A stretch of DNA of 48,567 nucleotides, taken from NCBI GenBank assembly GCA_964556655.1, contig CAZKWY010000004.1:1-48567 (forward strand), in the 5' to 3' direction. The first letter of the stretch is position 1. Each line of letters begins with the position of its first letter. Source of the stretch: CAZKWY01 sp964556655 (lineage in GTDB: Bacteria; Patescibacteriota; Minisyncoccia; Portnoybacterales; UBA2143). This document shows, one piece after another, positions 23,208 to 31,789 of the stretch. Both the position numbers and the translations under genes were made by a program. The notes beneath the pieces were generated by a model, which saw only the letters and a program-made list of their open reading frames with translations, was not told the origin of the DNA and searched no databases.

Positions 23208-24473
23208 TTAAACGGCGACTCTTTTTATTTCTGCGCCAATTTTTTGCAGCCTTTCCTCTATTTTCTCATAGCCGCGATCAATTTGATAAATATTTTCTAT
23301 TACTGAGTCTCCTTGGGCAACCAAAGAAGCGATTACCAGAGCAATGCCAGCCCTAATATCAGGGCTGATCAGCCGACGGCCGAACAGCTGCGCCGGACCT
23401 TTTATTAAAGCCCTGTGGGGATCGCACATAATAGCTTTAGCGCCCATTTGATTTAAGCAGTCAACATAAAAAAGTCTTCCTTCAAAAATAGTTTCATGAA
23501 TTAAAGAAAGCCCTTCCGCTTGCGTCATCAAAACAGTAAAAGGCGCCTGTAAATCAGTAGGAAAGCCGGGATATTCATGGGTTTTCAAATTAACCGCCTT
23601 TAGTTTAAAGGGAGGTTTGATAACAACATTATCTTTGCCAAGAGAAAAATTAACCTGCGCCCGATCCAACATGGCCCAAAGCACGTCTAGATGAGACGGC
23701 TCAATTCCTTCTACCACAAGCTGGCTTTGACTGGCCGCCCCTAAAAGAGCGAAGCTTCCTGCTTCAAGCCTGTCCGGAATAATTCGGCATTGGCCACCAC
23801 CAAGATAAGAGACGCCTTCTATCTCGATAAAAGACGTTCCAGCGCCTTTAATTTTCGCGCCGCAATGATTTAAAAAATCAGCCAAAGCGACTACTTCAGG
23901 CTCGCATGCCGCATTGACTAACAAGCTTTTGCCCTTAGCCAAAACAGCCATTAACATCATCGTTTCCGTGGCAGTTACGCTTACAACTGGAAAAACAAAT
24001 TTAGTTCCTTTAATTTTTGCGGCAGTTAGCCTAAAGCCATTCTTTGTCTTCTTAGCTTCCGCGCCAAAAGCCTGAAAACCCTCTAAAAAAATATCGCGCG
24101 GCCGCTGACCGATAACACAGCCACCCGACTGAGGTAAGTTTACCTCTCCACAGCGCGCCAAAAGAGGAGCCGCCATTAGAATAGAGCCCTTTAGACGGTC
24201 AGCAATTTCTGGGTTTAAAAAACTTTTAATCTTTCCTTCTGCTCTAAGATAATAAGTTGAATCTTCTTTAGGATCGAAGGAAACATTAACTCCTACTTCT
24301 TTTAGCAATTCCAACAAACGGGAAATGTCTTCAATGCAAGGGACATTAGAAACGATCCATTCTTGGTCAGTCAAAAGAGAAGCGGCCAGTATTTTTAAAG
24401 CAGCGTTTTTAGCTCCTTTTACTTTGATTTTTCCTTTGAGCTGGCGCCCTCCATTGATAATAAATCTTTCCAT
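23208..24473 (-). CDS. murA: UDP-N-acetylglucosamine 1-carboxyvinyltransferase
   Basis: The 421-residue EPSP-synthase-fold enzyme carries out the first committed step of peptidoglycan synthesis (UDP-GlcNAc plus PEP). Seen are the N-terminal KGAKNAALKI (Lys22/Asn23) and the catalytic loop Cys119 in GGCVIGQRPRD; Cys, not Asp, predicts fosfomycin sensitivity. The C-terminal DLQAPFTVLMTQAEG and the Arg motif near 'RLISPDIRAGIALV' complete the fold. It implies that this cell makes its own wall precursors, with murB at the right window edge. A promoter with the -10 box 9 nt before the ATG overlaps the PEGA gene promoter. Confidence 0.97.
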   Translation of the reverse strand: MERFIINGGRQLKGKIKVKGAKNAALKILAASLLTDQEWIVSNVPCIEDISRLLELLKEVGVNVSFDPKEDSTYYLRAEGKIKSFLNPEIADRLKGSILMAAPLLARCGEVNLPQSGGCVIGQRPRDIFLEGFQAFGAEAKKTKNGFRLTAAKIKGTKFVFPVVSVTATETMMLMAVLAKGKSLLVNAACEPEVVALADFLNHCGAKIKGAGTSFIEIEGVSYLGGGQCRIIPDRLEAGSFALLGAASQSQLVVEGIEPSHLDVLWAMLDRAQVNFSLGKDNVVIKPPFKLKAVNLKTHEYPGFPTDLQAPFTVLMTQAEGLSLIHETIFEGRLFYVDCLNQMGAKAIMCDPHRALIKGPAQLFGRRLISPDIRAGIALVIASLVAQGDSVIENIYQIDRGYEKIEERLQKIGAEIKRVAV

Positions 24474-24482
24474 AGCACTTCC

Positions 24483-24511
24483 ATCCTACTCCACTTCATA
24501 AAGCTTGGCAA
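24483..24511 (-). promoter_or_regulatory. Putative murA promoter sharing its -35 with the PEGA gene promoter
   Basis: On the minus strand TTGCCA (24506-24511), a 17-nt spacer and TAGGAT (24483-24488) end 9 nt before the murA ATG. The -10 is weak (4 of 6). The -35 overlaps five bases of the divergent one at 24505-24510, so the two promoters should exclude each other. Confidence 0.4.
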
Positions 24512-24534
24512 GCCACTTTTAAAAATGATACAAT
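24505..24534 (+). promoter_or_regulatory. Putative promoter of the PEGA gene, near-leaderless
   Basis: TTGGCA (24505-24510), an 18-nt spacer and TACAAT (24529-24534) end 9 nt before the ATG at 24544. It predicts a leader of about 3 nt. There is no Shine-Dalgarno. Confidence 0.55.
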
Positions 24535-24543
24535 TTAATTAAA

Positions 24544-25530
24544 ATGAAGGGAAAAACCAGAAAAATAATTCTTTACGCCAGTCTTATCTCTTTTTTTGCT
24601 TTAGCTGTTCCTGTTCTTATGTACGCTGCTGGCTATGTTTTTGATTGGAAAGAAAAAGAACTGGTAGCCACTGGAGGATTTTATCTTACTTCCTCACCTA
24701 AAAAAGCAGAAGTTTTTATCAACGGCAAGAAAGAAGCAAAAACGCCAGCGCTTATCAAGAGACTTTTGCCAAAAGAATACCAAATAGAAATAAGCAAAGA
24801 AGGATTTCACAGCTGGAAAAAATCTCTCAAAATTGAGTCTAGTTTAGTCACTGAAGCAAGAGATATTTTTCTAGTCCCCCAAGAACCAACTTTTGCCCTC
24901 GTCAAAAATAATCTGACACCTAATTTCTCTTTAAATGAGTTTATCAATCCTCAAGAAAAAAATATTTTCTACATTCAACAACCCAGCAAAATTATTTATA
25001 AAACCGACCAAGCAAGATCTTTCAACAATCAAGTCAGCCTGGTGCCCGTTCCCGGAGAAGGCCCCTTTCAGATTATTGCTAATGCTGAAGAAAGAATCGC
25101 CCTTCTTAGCGAAACAGGCGAGTTTTATTTGCTTAATGAAAAAGGAGACCTTTTTCAGCTTATTTCTCCCAAAGTCAAAAAAGCGCGCTTTTCTTCGGAT
25201 TGTAGGAAAATACTCTTTTTTACCGATAACGAAATATGGGTTTATTATTTAAAGAACGCTTTTTCTCAACCGCAAAAGACCAAAGGAGAGCAAGAGTTTA
25301 TTACCCGCCTAGGCTCTAAAATTAAGGACGCCATCTGGTACGGAGAAACAAATAGCCATATTGTTTTTTCTGTTGACGATTACTTAAAATTTATTGAGCT
25401 GGACGGTCGCGACCACAGGAATATTGTTGACATTATAAAAATTAAGATTGAAGAAATGGCTTATCATCAAGAAGAAGAAAAAATCTATCTTTTAAAAGAA
25501 GGCCGCCAGCTGCTCTCATTGGAACTCTAG
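24544..25530 (+). CDS. Membrane-anchored PEGA-domain protein
   Basis: The 328-residue protein has one N-terminal membrane helix (about 8-29) and then a PEGA domain: GGFYLTSSPKKAEVFINGKK and the matching 'YQIEISKEGFHSWKKSLKI' half (about 44-107). The rest is beta-rich with short repeats (such as ERIALLSETGEFYLLNEKG), compatible with a beta-propeller-like fold. PEGA modules are found in secreted and surface proteins; in CPR this architecture is frequent. The function is unknown. The C-terminal part should face outward. It is monocistronic, with its own promoter and terminator. Confidence 0.8.
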   Translation: MKGKTRKIILYASLISFFALAVPVLMYAAGYVFDWKEKELVATGGFYLTSSPKKAEVFINGKKEAKTPALIKRLLPKEYQIEISKEGFHSWKKSLKIESSLVTEARDIFLVPQEPTFALVKNNLTPNFSLNEFINPQEKNIFYIQQPSKIIYKTDQARSFNNQVSLVPVPGEGPFQIIANAEERIALLSETGEFYLLNEKGDLFQLISPKVKKARFSSDCRKILFFTDNEIWVYYLKNAFSQPQKTKGEQEFITRLGSKIKDAIWYGETNSHIVFSVDDYLKFIELDGRDHRNIVDIIKIKIEEMAYHQEEEKIYLLKEGRQLLSLEL

Positions 25531-25558
25531 ATCTCTCTCGATAATAATTCCCAACAAA

Positions 25559-25591
25559 AAACCCCCTTAGCTGAATAGTTGAGGGGGTTTT
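25559..25591. terminator. Bidirectional terminator between the PEGA gene and rpsI
   Basis: A stem AAACCCCCT/AGGGGGTTT encloses a 14-nt loop and is followed by a short TTTTA on the plus side; on the minus side the stem is followed by TTT from the A-run. It serves both converging units. Confidence 0.8.
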
Positions 25592-25599
25592 ATAGTCCC

Positions 25600-26079
25600 T
25601 TATCGCTTTGACCATTGCGGAGCTCGACGAGCCTTCTTTAAACCAGGCTTTTTTCTTTCTTTTTTGCGCGGATCGCGGCTTAGATAGCCAGCCCTTTTAA
25701 GTTTTTTAGAAAAATCAGGATTGAATTCTACTAAAGTTCTCGCCAAGCCATGCCTAATAGCTTCTGCCTGGCCCCTAAACCCTCCTCCCCTTGCTAAAAC
25801 TGTCGCCTCAAACCTATTGAGAGATTTCATTTTTTTAAGGGGAGAAATAGCAATTTGCCTCATCTCGAGAGTAGGGAAAAAATCAAGATAAGATTTTCCG
25901 TTAACAGTAATGCGCCCTTCTGGATCATCAAAAGGCTGACAGGTGAAAAGACGAACCCTAGCCACAGATTTCTTCCTTCTGCCTACAGCTTCAAAATAAC
26001 GTTTGTCCTTAATTACCTTTGCTTTTGTTGGCTGGGCTTGATCTTTTTCAATTGTGTTTTCTTTTTCTTCTTCGTTCAT
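25600..26079 (-). CDS. rpsI: 30S ribosomal protein S9
   Basis: The 159-residue protein has a Glu/Lys-rich N-terminal extension of about 30 residues and then the S9 fold (YFEAVGRRKKSVARVRLF, RGGGFRGQAEAIRHGLARTL). It ends with the SKR tail that reaches the P-site tRNA. It pairs with rplM (6 nt upstream), the usual S9-L13 couple, at the end of the ribosomal block. Confidence 0.97.
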   Translation of the reverse strand: MNEEEKENTIEKDQAQPTKAKVIKDKRYFEAVGRRKKSVARVRLFTCQPFDDPEGRITVNGKSYLDFFPTLEMRQIAISPLKKMKSLNRFEATVLARGGGFRGQAEAIRHGLARTLVEFNPDFSKKLKRAGYLSRDPRKKERKKPGLKKARRAPQWSKR

Positions 26080-26084
26080 TTTTT

Positions 26085-26450
26085 TTATTGATTAACCGCA
26101 CTATTTTTTTCTCCTTGATACAGTTCAAGTTTTTTAATAGTTTTATTCCTTAATTTGTTCTTAGGCAACATTCCGTAAATAGCTTTTCTGACAACTTCTC
26201 GAGAATCTTTTTCTAAAGCCTTGTCCATTCTTATTTCTTTAATTCCGCCGGGATAACCAGAATGGTGGTAATACTTTTTCTTTTTGAGCTTCCCTCCGGT
26301 TAGCCTTACTTCATCCGTGTTGATAATAATAACTTTATCTCCCTGTTGAAGATGAGGTTGATAGTCAGGTTTGTTTTTGCCCCGCAATAAATTAGCCGCT
26401 TCTACGGCCAAACGCCCTAAGACTTTATTTTTCGCGTTAAGAAGTTTCAT
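26085..26450 (-). CDS. rplM: 50S ribosomal protein L13
   Basis: The 121-residue protein has VLGRLAVEAANLLRGKNKPDY, the DKVIIINTDEVRLTGGK strand and HHSGYPGGIKE. It is about 20 residues shorter than E. coli L13, with a reduced N-terminus, as often in small genomes. It lies 5 nt after rplQ and 5 nt before rpsI. Confidence 0.97.
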   Translation of the reverse strand: MKLLNAKNKVLGRLAVEAANLLRGKNKPDYQPHLQQGDKVIIINTDEVRLTGGKLKKKKYYHHSGYPGGIKEIRMDKALEKDSREVVRKAIYGMLPKNKLRNKTIKKLELYQGEKNSAVNQ

Positions 26451-26455
26451 AAATT

Positions 26456-26857
26456 TTAACTATTGTCTTTTACCAGCTCGATGATTGCCCTTTTCGCTCC
26501 ATCTTTTTGGCGGGGAGGAAGCTTACTAATTCTAGTATAGCCGCCGGGACGAGCGCGATAACGAGACCCTACTTCCCTGACTAGCTTCTTCCAAGCTCTC
26601 TCGGGAAGAAAACGTGAAAGCTGTCTAATAATAGAAAGGTTTTCTCCGTCTTTGCCAGAGACTTTTTGTTGATCGCCCAAAGTAATGCCTCTGCTTTTAG
26701 TAATCATTTTTTCCACAACTGGACGAAGGGCTTTGGCTTTTGCTTCAGTGGTAACAATCTTTTCTTTCAAAATCAAATCTGCCGCCATAATCCTCAAAAG
26801 GGCGCGGCGCTGATCTCTTTTTCTGCTTAGCTTTTTCTCTCTTTTCCCGTGTTTCAT
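26456..26857 (-). CDS. rplQ: 50S ribosomal protein L17
   Basis: The 133-residue protein begins MKHGKREKKLSRKRDQRRALLR as usual and ends with YTRISKLPPRQKDGAKRAIIEL. It lies 18 nt downstream of rpoA in the conserved alpha-operon order. Confidence 0.97.
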   Translation of the reverse strand: MKHGKREKKLSRKRDQRRALLRIMAADLILKEKIVTTEAKAKALRPVVEKMITKSRGITLGDQQKVSGKDGENLSIIRQLSRFLPERAWKKLVREVGSRYRARPGGYTRISKLPPRQKDGAKRAIIELVKDNS

Positions 26858-26875
26858 AAAAACAATGCCAAAAAA

Positions 26876-27844
26876 TTAATGCTTAAGCGTTAATCCTAAA
26901 CGCCCCAGAATTCTTTTAATCTCTTTAATGCCCTTGCCTCCCAGTCCCTCTATTTCCTTAAGGTCATCTTCGCTTTTCCTCGCTAAGCCGGCTGCTGTTT
27001 TGATGCCGGCGCCTTCCAAGGCCGCTTTAGCCCGCGGAGAAATCTTCATCTCTTCTATTTTAGTTTTACCCGCGTCTTTTTCAGCAGAAGATTCTTCTTT
27101 TTGAACTTTCTTAGTTTCAGTTTTTTTCTTATCTTTTTTTCGCGCGGAAGCTTTTTCTTCTAATTTAGAAAAAATCTTGTAATGATTGGCTAGTATTTTT
27201 GAGGCTTCAATAAAAGCTTCGCGGGGAGTGATCGTGCCATCTGTGCCAATAGTAAGCTGGATTCGGTCATAGTCGGTTCTTTCGCCTACCCTAATATTTT
27301 CAATAAAGTAGTTAACTTTACGCACGGGGCTGAAATCAGCGTCAATAGCAATTTTGCCAATTTCCAGCTTTCCTTCCTTGCGCTGTTCTACCGGTAAGTA
27401 GCCAAGCCCGGCCTCTGCTTCCAGCTCCATATCAAGCTCCGCCTTCTTGTTAGTTAGAGTGGCGATCGGAGCTTCTTTATTAATAATTTCTACGCCAGAA
27501 ACAGTTTTAATGTCGCCTGCTTTGACGTTTTTCTCTCCCTTGGCCCTAAGAGTAAGGCGCAAAGACTCTTCCGTGTGCATCTTTAAGCGCACCTGCTTTA
27601 AATTAAGGATAATCTGAATAACGTCTTCAACAACATAGGGAATAGTAGAAAACTCGTGATCCACGCCTTTGATTTTTACTCCTACAATAGCAGCACCCGG
27701 AAGAGAAGAAAGCAGAGCCCGCCGCAAACTATTGCCTAGAGTAGTTCCATACCCGGGATAGCAGGCTTCTATTTCAAAAGTAGCTTCGTTGTCTTTTTCT
27801 AACTCCGAAATTACTTTTGGCTTGTTAGGAAGAGTTACTTGCAT
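26876..27844 (-). CDS. rpoA: RNA polymerase alpha subunit
   Basis: The 322-residue protein has the N-terminal dimerisation domain (GYGTTLGNSLRRALLSSLPG) and a C-terminal helix-hairpin-helix domain (about 265-322: LEGAGIKTAAGLARKSEDDL). They are joined by a long, highly charged Lys/Glu linker (about 228-262). The CTD would contact UP elements and activators. The position between rpsD and rplQ is standard. Confidence 0.98.
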   Translation of the reverse strand: MQVTLPNKPKVISELEKDNEATFEIEACYPGYGTTLGNSLRRALLSSLPGAAIVGVKIKGVDHEFSTIPYVVEDVIQIILNLKQVRLKMHTEESLRLTLRAKGEKNVKAGDIKTVSGVEIINKEAPIATLTNKKAELDMELEAEAGLGYLPVEQRKEGKLEIGKIAIDADFSPVRKVNYFIENIRVGERTDYDRIQLTIGTDGTITPREAFIEASKILANHYKIFSKLEEKASARKKDKKKTETKKVQKEESSAEKDAGKTKIEEMKISPRAKAALEGAGIKTAAGLARKSEDDLKEIEGLGGKGIKEIKRILGRLGLTLKH

Positions 27845-27907
27845 AATTTTTATTAGCTTAACTGATCTTGGCTGTTGTTTGTTTTAACAAACGAAAGCCC
27901 AATCTAG

Positions 27908-28525
27908 TTAGCGGCTGTAATATTCAATAATCATATTGATTTCACCAATTTGGCCTATCTCGTCAATCTTAGGAACACTTTTAACTTTGCCTTCCATTTT
28001 CGCGTCATCTAGCAAAAGCCAAGCTGGAGTTTGGTGTTTTTTTAAAACGGCTTTGATCTCTTGGAACAAAGGAGATAGCTTGCTTCTTTCTTTTAATTTG
28101 ACAACGTCGTCTTTCTTAACTTGATAAGAAGGGATATCAACCTTGCGCCCGTTAACTAAGATATGGCCATGATTAACCAACTGGCGGGCAAGCCTCCTTG
28201 AAGCAGTCAGCCCTAATCTAAAAACAACGTTATCAAGGCGACTTTCCAGTTTCTGGACCAACAGTTCTTCTTTGTTGCCTTTCTGTTTAATAATTTCTTT
28301 AAAGTATTTTTTAAACTGTTCTTCAGAAATGCCATAAGCGTACCTTACTTTTTGCTTTTCTATTAACTGTCTGCCATATTCAGAAATTCTCCGCGCCCTT
28401 TTGCGGCCATGAAGACCAGGCAGATAAGGACGTTTAACCATGGCGCATTTCTGGCTGAAACAACGCTCTCCCTTTAAAAAGAGTTTTTCTCCGGCTCTTC
28501 TGCATTTTTTACAATCTTGATGCAT
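27908..28525 (-). CDS. rpsD: 30S ribosomal protein S4 (zinc-binding type)
   Basis: It has 205 residues from the ATG at 28525. The longer frame starts inside rpsK, and the family begins at the CxxC segment, so the downstream ATG is preferred. The N-terminus CKKCRRAGEKLFLKGERCFSQKC is the four-Cys zinc knuckle of C+ S4 proteins. The S4 RNA-binding domain (RLDNVVFRLGLTASRRLARQLV) follows. S4 starts assembly of the 30S subunit. Confidence 0.95.
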   Translation of the reverse strand: MHQDCKKCRRAGEKLFLKGERCFSQKCAMVKRPYLPGLHGRKRARRISEYGRQLIEKQKVRYAYGISEEQFKKYFKEIIKQKGNKEELLVQKLESRLDNVVFRLGLTASRRLARQLVNHGHILVNGRKVDIPSYQVKKDDVVKLKERSKLSPLFQEIKAVLKKHQTPAWLLLDDAKMEGKVKSVPKIDEIGQIGEINMIIEYYSR

Positions 28526-28548
28526 TTCGATAATTAATAAATTAAATA

Positions 28549-29010
28549 TTAAACGCGGCGAGGTTTTGGCGACCGGCATCCATTGTGCGGCACTGGAGTA
28601 ACATCCTTGATAGCGCCTATCTCCAATCCATGATTAGCCAAAGACCTTATTGCCGAATCTCGACCGCTACCTACTCCTTTAACAAATACCGCCACCTCTT
28701 TAATCCCTAAGCTCTTTACTTTTTCCATTAATGAGTCTATCACTCGAGAAGCGGCAAAAGGAGTCGCTTTTTTAGGACCTTTAAAACCAACTGAACCAGC
28801 CGAAGACCAAGCGATAACACTGCCTTTTCTGTCAGTTAAAGTAACCAAGGTATTGTTATAAGTTGACTGGACATAAATATTGGCTTTTTCCAGTCTTGCC
28901 ACCTTGCCTTTTTTTCCTTTACGAAGGGCTTTTTGTTCAGCTGCTTCTCTTTTTTCCGCTTCCTGCAAAAGCTCTTCTTCGCTTTTTTTAATAATTCTCT
29001 TTTTGCCCAT
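28549..29010 (-). CDS. rpsK: 30S ribosomal protein S11
   Basis: The 153-residue protein has an N-terminal Lys/Glu-rich extension of about 38 residues (KKSEEELLQEAEKREAAEQK) preceding the conserved domain (YVQSTYNNTLVTLTDRKGSV). It ends PHNGCRSPKPRRV. The extension is longer than in model bacteria. It is 24 nt downstream of rpsM. Confidence 0.97.
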   Translation of the reverse strand: MGKKRIIKKSEEELLQEAEKREAAEQKALRKGKKGKVARLEKANIYVQSTYNNTLVTLTDRKGSVIAWSSAGSVGFKGPKKATPFAASRVIDSLMEKVKSLGIKEVAVFVKGVGSGRDSAIRSLANHGLEIGAIKDVTPVPHNGCRSPKPRRV

Positions 29011-29034
29011 ACTAAAAAATATTAATTAATCAGG

Positions 29035-29424
29035 TTATGTTTTCTCAGCGGCTTTCTTTCTTCCGCTGCCAGCAGTTCGCCTTACATTCCCGCGCACTGT
29101 CCGCGAGTTGGTTTTCGTCTGCTGACCACGCGCGGGAAGGCCGCGATTGTGACGAACGCCTCGATAACAGCCAATATCCTTTAACCTTTTAACATTCATT
29201 GTTCTTTCACGGCGCAAATCACCTTCCACTTTGTATTTTTTCTCTACCACCTCTCTTAGGGCGTTGATTTCTTCATTGGAAAGCTTATTCGTTCTGGCAT
29301 TGGGGTCTATTTCAGCCTGGGCTAATATTTCTCTGCTCAAAGAAAGCCCTATGCCAAAAATATAGGTTAAAGCAACTTCGATTCTTTTATTGTCAGGAAT
29401 GTTTATTCCAGCTATTCTCGCCAT
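29035..29424 (-). CDS. rpsM: 30S ribosomal protein S13
   Basis: The 129-residue protein has MARIAGINIPDNKRIEVALTY, the helix-two-turn-helix region and RGVRHNRGLPARGQQTKTNS. It sits at the 30S head and contacts 50S and P-site tRNA. Normal length; follows rpmJ by 24 nt. Confidence 0.98.
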   Translation of the reverse strand: MARIAGINIPDNKRIEVALTYIFGIGLSLSREILAQAEIDPNARTNKLSNEEINALREVVEKKYKVEGDLRRERTMNVKRLKDIGCYRGVRHNRGLPARGQQTKTNSRTVRGNVRRTAGSGRKKAAEKT

Positions 29425-29448
29425 AAAAATTCAAAAATCAACCAAAAC

Positions 29449-29562
29449 CTACCCCTGCCTTTGTTTGTGCTTAGGGTTTTTGCAAATAACATAAACCCGA
29501 CCTTTACGTCGGACAATTTTGCATTGCGAACAAATTTTTTTAACCGAGGCGCGAACTTTCAT
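29449..29562 (-). CDS. rpmJ: 50S ribosomal protein L36
   Basis: A 37-residue gene. It begins MKVRASVKKICSQCK and continues to a C-terminal Cys and His, giving the C+ zinc-ribbon (Cys11, Cys14, Cys27, His32). It stabilises 23S rRNA. The position between infA and rpsM is standard. Confidence 0.96.
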   Translation of the reverse strand: MKVRASVKKICSQCKIVRRKGRVYVICKNPKHKQRQG

Positions 29563-29612
29563 ATCTTTTATTTAGCAAAGAAAGGCATTTGCTTTCCTTC
29601 CTCCCATTTCGG

Positions 29613-29834
29613 TTATTTTTCCCTATAAACAATCCTCCCCTTGCCTTTATCGTAAGGGGTCATTTCTACTTTCACCCGATCGCCTACTAAAACACGGATG
29701 CGATACATACGCATTTTTCCCGCCAGTCGAGCAATAATTTCTTCGCCATCGTCTAGCTTAACGCGGAAAGTAATATCAGGCAAGCTTTCAATTACTACTC
29801 CTTCTTTTACGATTTTATCTTTTTCTTGAGCCAC
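29613..29834 (-). CDS. infA: Translation initiation factor IF-1
   Basis: This 73-residue OB-fold protein has the family core (DITFRVKLDDGEEIIARLAGKMR, RIRVLVGDRVKVEM) and covers the A site during initiation. The start codon is GTG. It is the first gene of the ribosomal block, 47 nt after a good promoter. Confidence 0.97.
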   Translation of the reverse strand: MAQEKDKIVKEGVVIESLPDITFRVKLDDGEEIIARLAGKMRMYRIRVLVGDRVKVEMTPYDKGKGRIVYREK

Positions 29835-29881
29835 TTTATATTATTCTTTCGAAAGTAAATAACCTTAATTGGTTTATTGGC

Positions 29882-29910
29882 ATATTAAACGATAAGAAAA
29901 AATAAGTCAA
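29882..29910 (-). promoter_or_regulatory. Promoter of the infA-rpmJ-rpsM-rpsK-rpsD-rpoA block
   Basis: On the minus strand TTGACT (29905-29910), a 17-nt spacer and TAATAT (29882-29887). It lies 47 nt before the infA GTG and would drive the ribosomal-protein block. Confidence 0.7.
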
Positions 29911-29966
29911 CCCTGTCCCAAAAGGCTGAAATAAAGCACGGGGCTGATTTTCTCTTCGGCCAATAC

Positions 29967-31778
29967 TTAGTTTTCTTTAATCTTTATTTCGATGCGATCT
30001 TGCTGGAGAGGGATTCTTTTAACCCAGAAAGGCCAAAACATTATTTGAGCGCTTTCTATTTCCGGACGGCTGACTAGGTATCTTCTTACTTCTGTCTCAT
30101 TCTTGCCCGCAAGATCGCTTTTTAATTGAGCTATGTCTATTTCTGAGGCAATGCGCTGTCTTACTTCTAGAGTAAAATTAGCTTCTTTCTTTTCCCAGTC
30201 TATTTCTATTTCTTGCCAATCTACCTTTCGCGTTTCAGAAAGAGACATCCTTTCTTCGGAGATTTGTTCTGCTAACTCTGCTTCTATCAACTGAGAAATA
30301 TCCGAAGGGTTATAGAGCAAGGCTTGGGCGGTTGCCTCCAGTTCTAAAATGGCTTTTTCCGCTTGGTCGCCAGCTTCCGCGCTTAAAGAAACAATTTCTG
30401 TCTCTTCTTTGACCGCTTGGTCAATAATTTGGAGATGATCAGGAATCTGCTCTTGGAAAGTTCCTTTGGCTGCTTCGACGAGATCCTCCGATAAAGATTT
30501 CTTTGCCTCCTCGATATCTTTTTCTAAAATAATTTTTACTTTCTTGGTTGAACCGCCAGACATCGAAGCCTCTGATTTGCCGTAAAAACCAGAATATTTA
30601 GCCGTCCCCTTAAAACCGGGAATAGTAAAATTAGACGGTTCAATATTGTATTCTTCGCCCGGCTGATCAGCTACTACCTCTACTTCTATGGAACTAGCCA
30701 CAATTTTTCCTTCGTTTATGCTGGCTCCAGGAACTATTACTTTTTCGAAAATACGAAAAATTTTCCCTTCTGGAGAGGCAAAACGAGTGGTAGCCACAAG
30801 AGTTTGGGGGCTAGAGCTGTATTCATTGTAAATAGTAATAGTTCCGCGAGCCTTTCTTTCAAGCTGCTCCTCTCCTGTGGCAGGGAATTCCTTCTGGCCG
30901 GTTTCTTTGATGGAAATTTCCTGCAAAGGAATTTCATTAAGAGAGCTATCGACCGAAGAAACATCTTTCGCTCCTGAACCAAGCAAAGAGAACTCAATCT
31001 CTTCGCTGTAAGGAAAAAGAGTAATTTCGGCTTTTGGCAAAGTTAAATAAGCCAATACTCCTGCGAAAACAAAAGAAACAACAGCCAGGCCGATGACTGC
31101 CTTGGGCCACTTTGATTTTTCTGATCTCCCCGAAAAAGCGGACCTATTCTCTCCCAAACGAACTATTTCCGGCGGATTCTTGGAAGTGGGAGAATCTTTC
31201 TTCTTCTTTTTGAAAAAGCCGTCTTTGAAAAAACCCTCCTTTTTTGAAAAGTCCGGATTAACAATATCAGCCACTCTCTTCTCTGAATCTTTATGTTTGG
31301 CTAAAGTCCCTTGAGGTTTTTCTTGTTTTTTTTGGAAAAAATTATCTTCTAAGCCGCCTGACCTCATTTTCCTATTCGTTTCCAAATCATCAATAAGAAT
31401 TTTAATCATATCTTTCTCGCTGGCTTTTTTCTTTTCTTCCTCTTTTTTTGGCAGAAACTTTTCCGCAGAAGCGAAATCCGCCTCAAGAGTTTCTTGGGCT
31501 TCCTTTTGTTCGCTTAATTCAATAGAAAAATCTTTTTCTTTTTTAAAAGGAAAACCGGCCTTCTCAGACATTTCCGCGCAGAAGTCATCAGGTACCACTA
31601 ATACGACCTCATTCCCTAGCGCGTCTGCTTCTCTCTTAAGAAGCCTTAAATTAATAGAGCTTTGCCAAAGCTGGGCTCCTGCCGGGATGACAATATTAAT
31701 TTGAGATGATTTTGTTTGCATCAGCCGATCAACGACAGAAATAATTTCTTCATCCGGCTCAATGTAAATATTTTTCAT
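29967..31778 (-). CDS. Large single-pass membrane protein with extracytoplasmic beta-rich region (CPR 'baseplate J-like' type)
   Basis: The 603-residue protein has three parts. Residues 1-80 form an alpha/beta domain (QINIVIPAGAQLWQSSINLRLL) that looks cytoplasmic. Residues 85-222 are a very charged, low-complexity Lys/Glu/Phe linker with repeated EGFFKDGFFKKKKK. One membrane helix (about 226-247) leads to a long outside region (248-603) with beta-sandwich-like segments and helices. Similar proteins in CPR are annotated 'baseplate J/gp47-like', but no phage context is seen. The gene starts 11 nt after the FtsA/PilM-like gene, so the two are one unit. The layout recalls a PilM-PilN type link between a cytoplasmic actin-like ATPase and an envelope protein. 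Function is unknown. Confidence 0.6.
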   Translation of the reverse strand: MKNIYIEPDEEIISVVDRLMQTKSSQINIVIPAGAQLWQSSINLRLLKREADALGNEVVLVVPDDFCAEMSEKAGFPFKKEKDFSIELSEQKEAQETLEADFASAEKFLPKKEEEKKKASEKDMIKILIDDLETNRKMRSGGLEDNFFQKKQEKPQGTLAKHKDSEKRVADIVNPDFSKKEGFFKDGFFKKKKKDSPTSKNPPEIVRLGENRSAFSGRSEKSKWPKAVIGLAVVSFVFAGVLAYLTLPKAEITLFPYSEEIEFSLLGSGAKDVSSVDSSLNEIPLQEISIKETGQKEFPATGEEQLERKARGTITIYNEYSSSPQTLVATTRFASPEGKIFRIFEKVIVPGASINEGKIVASSIEVEVVADQPGEEYNIEPSNFTIPGFKGTAKYSGFYGKSEASMSGGSTKKVKIILEKDIEEAKKSLSEDLVEAAKGTFQEQIPDHLQIIDQAVKEETEIVSLSAEAGDQAEKAILELEATAQALLYNPSDISQLIEAELAEQISEERMSLSETRKVDWQEIEIDWEKKEANFTLEVRQRIASEIDIAQLKSDLAGKNETEVRRYLVSRPEIESAQIMFWPFWVKRIPLQQDRIEIKIKEN

Positions 31779-31789
31779 AGTAATATTTT

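Noticed and set aside
27908..28579. Longer rpsD start (28579)
   Set aside because: It would overlap rpsK by 31 nt, and S4 proteins begin near the CKKC knuckle. The ATG at 28525 is preferred.
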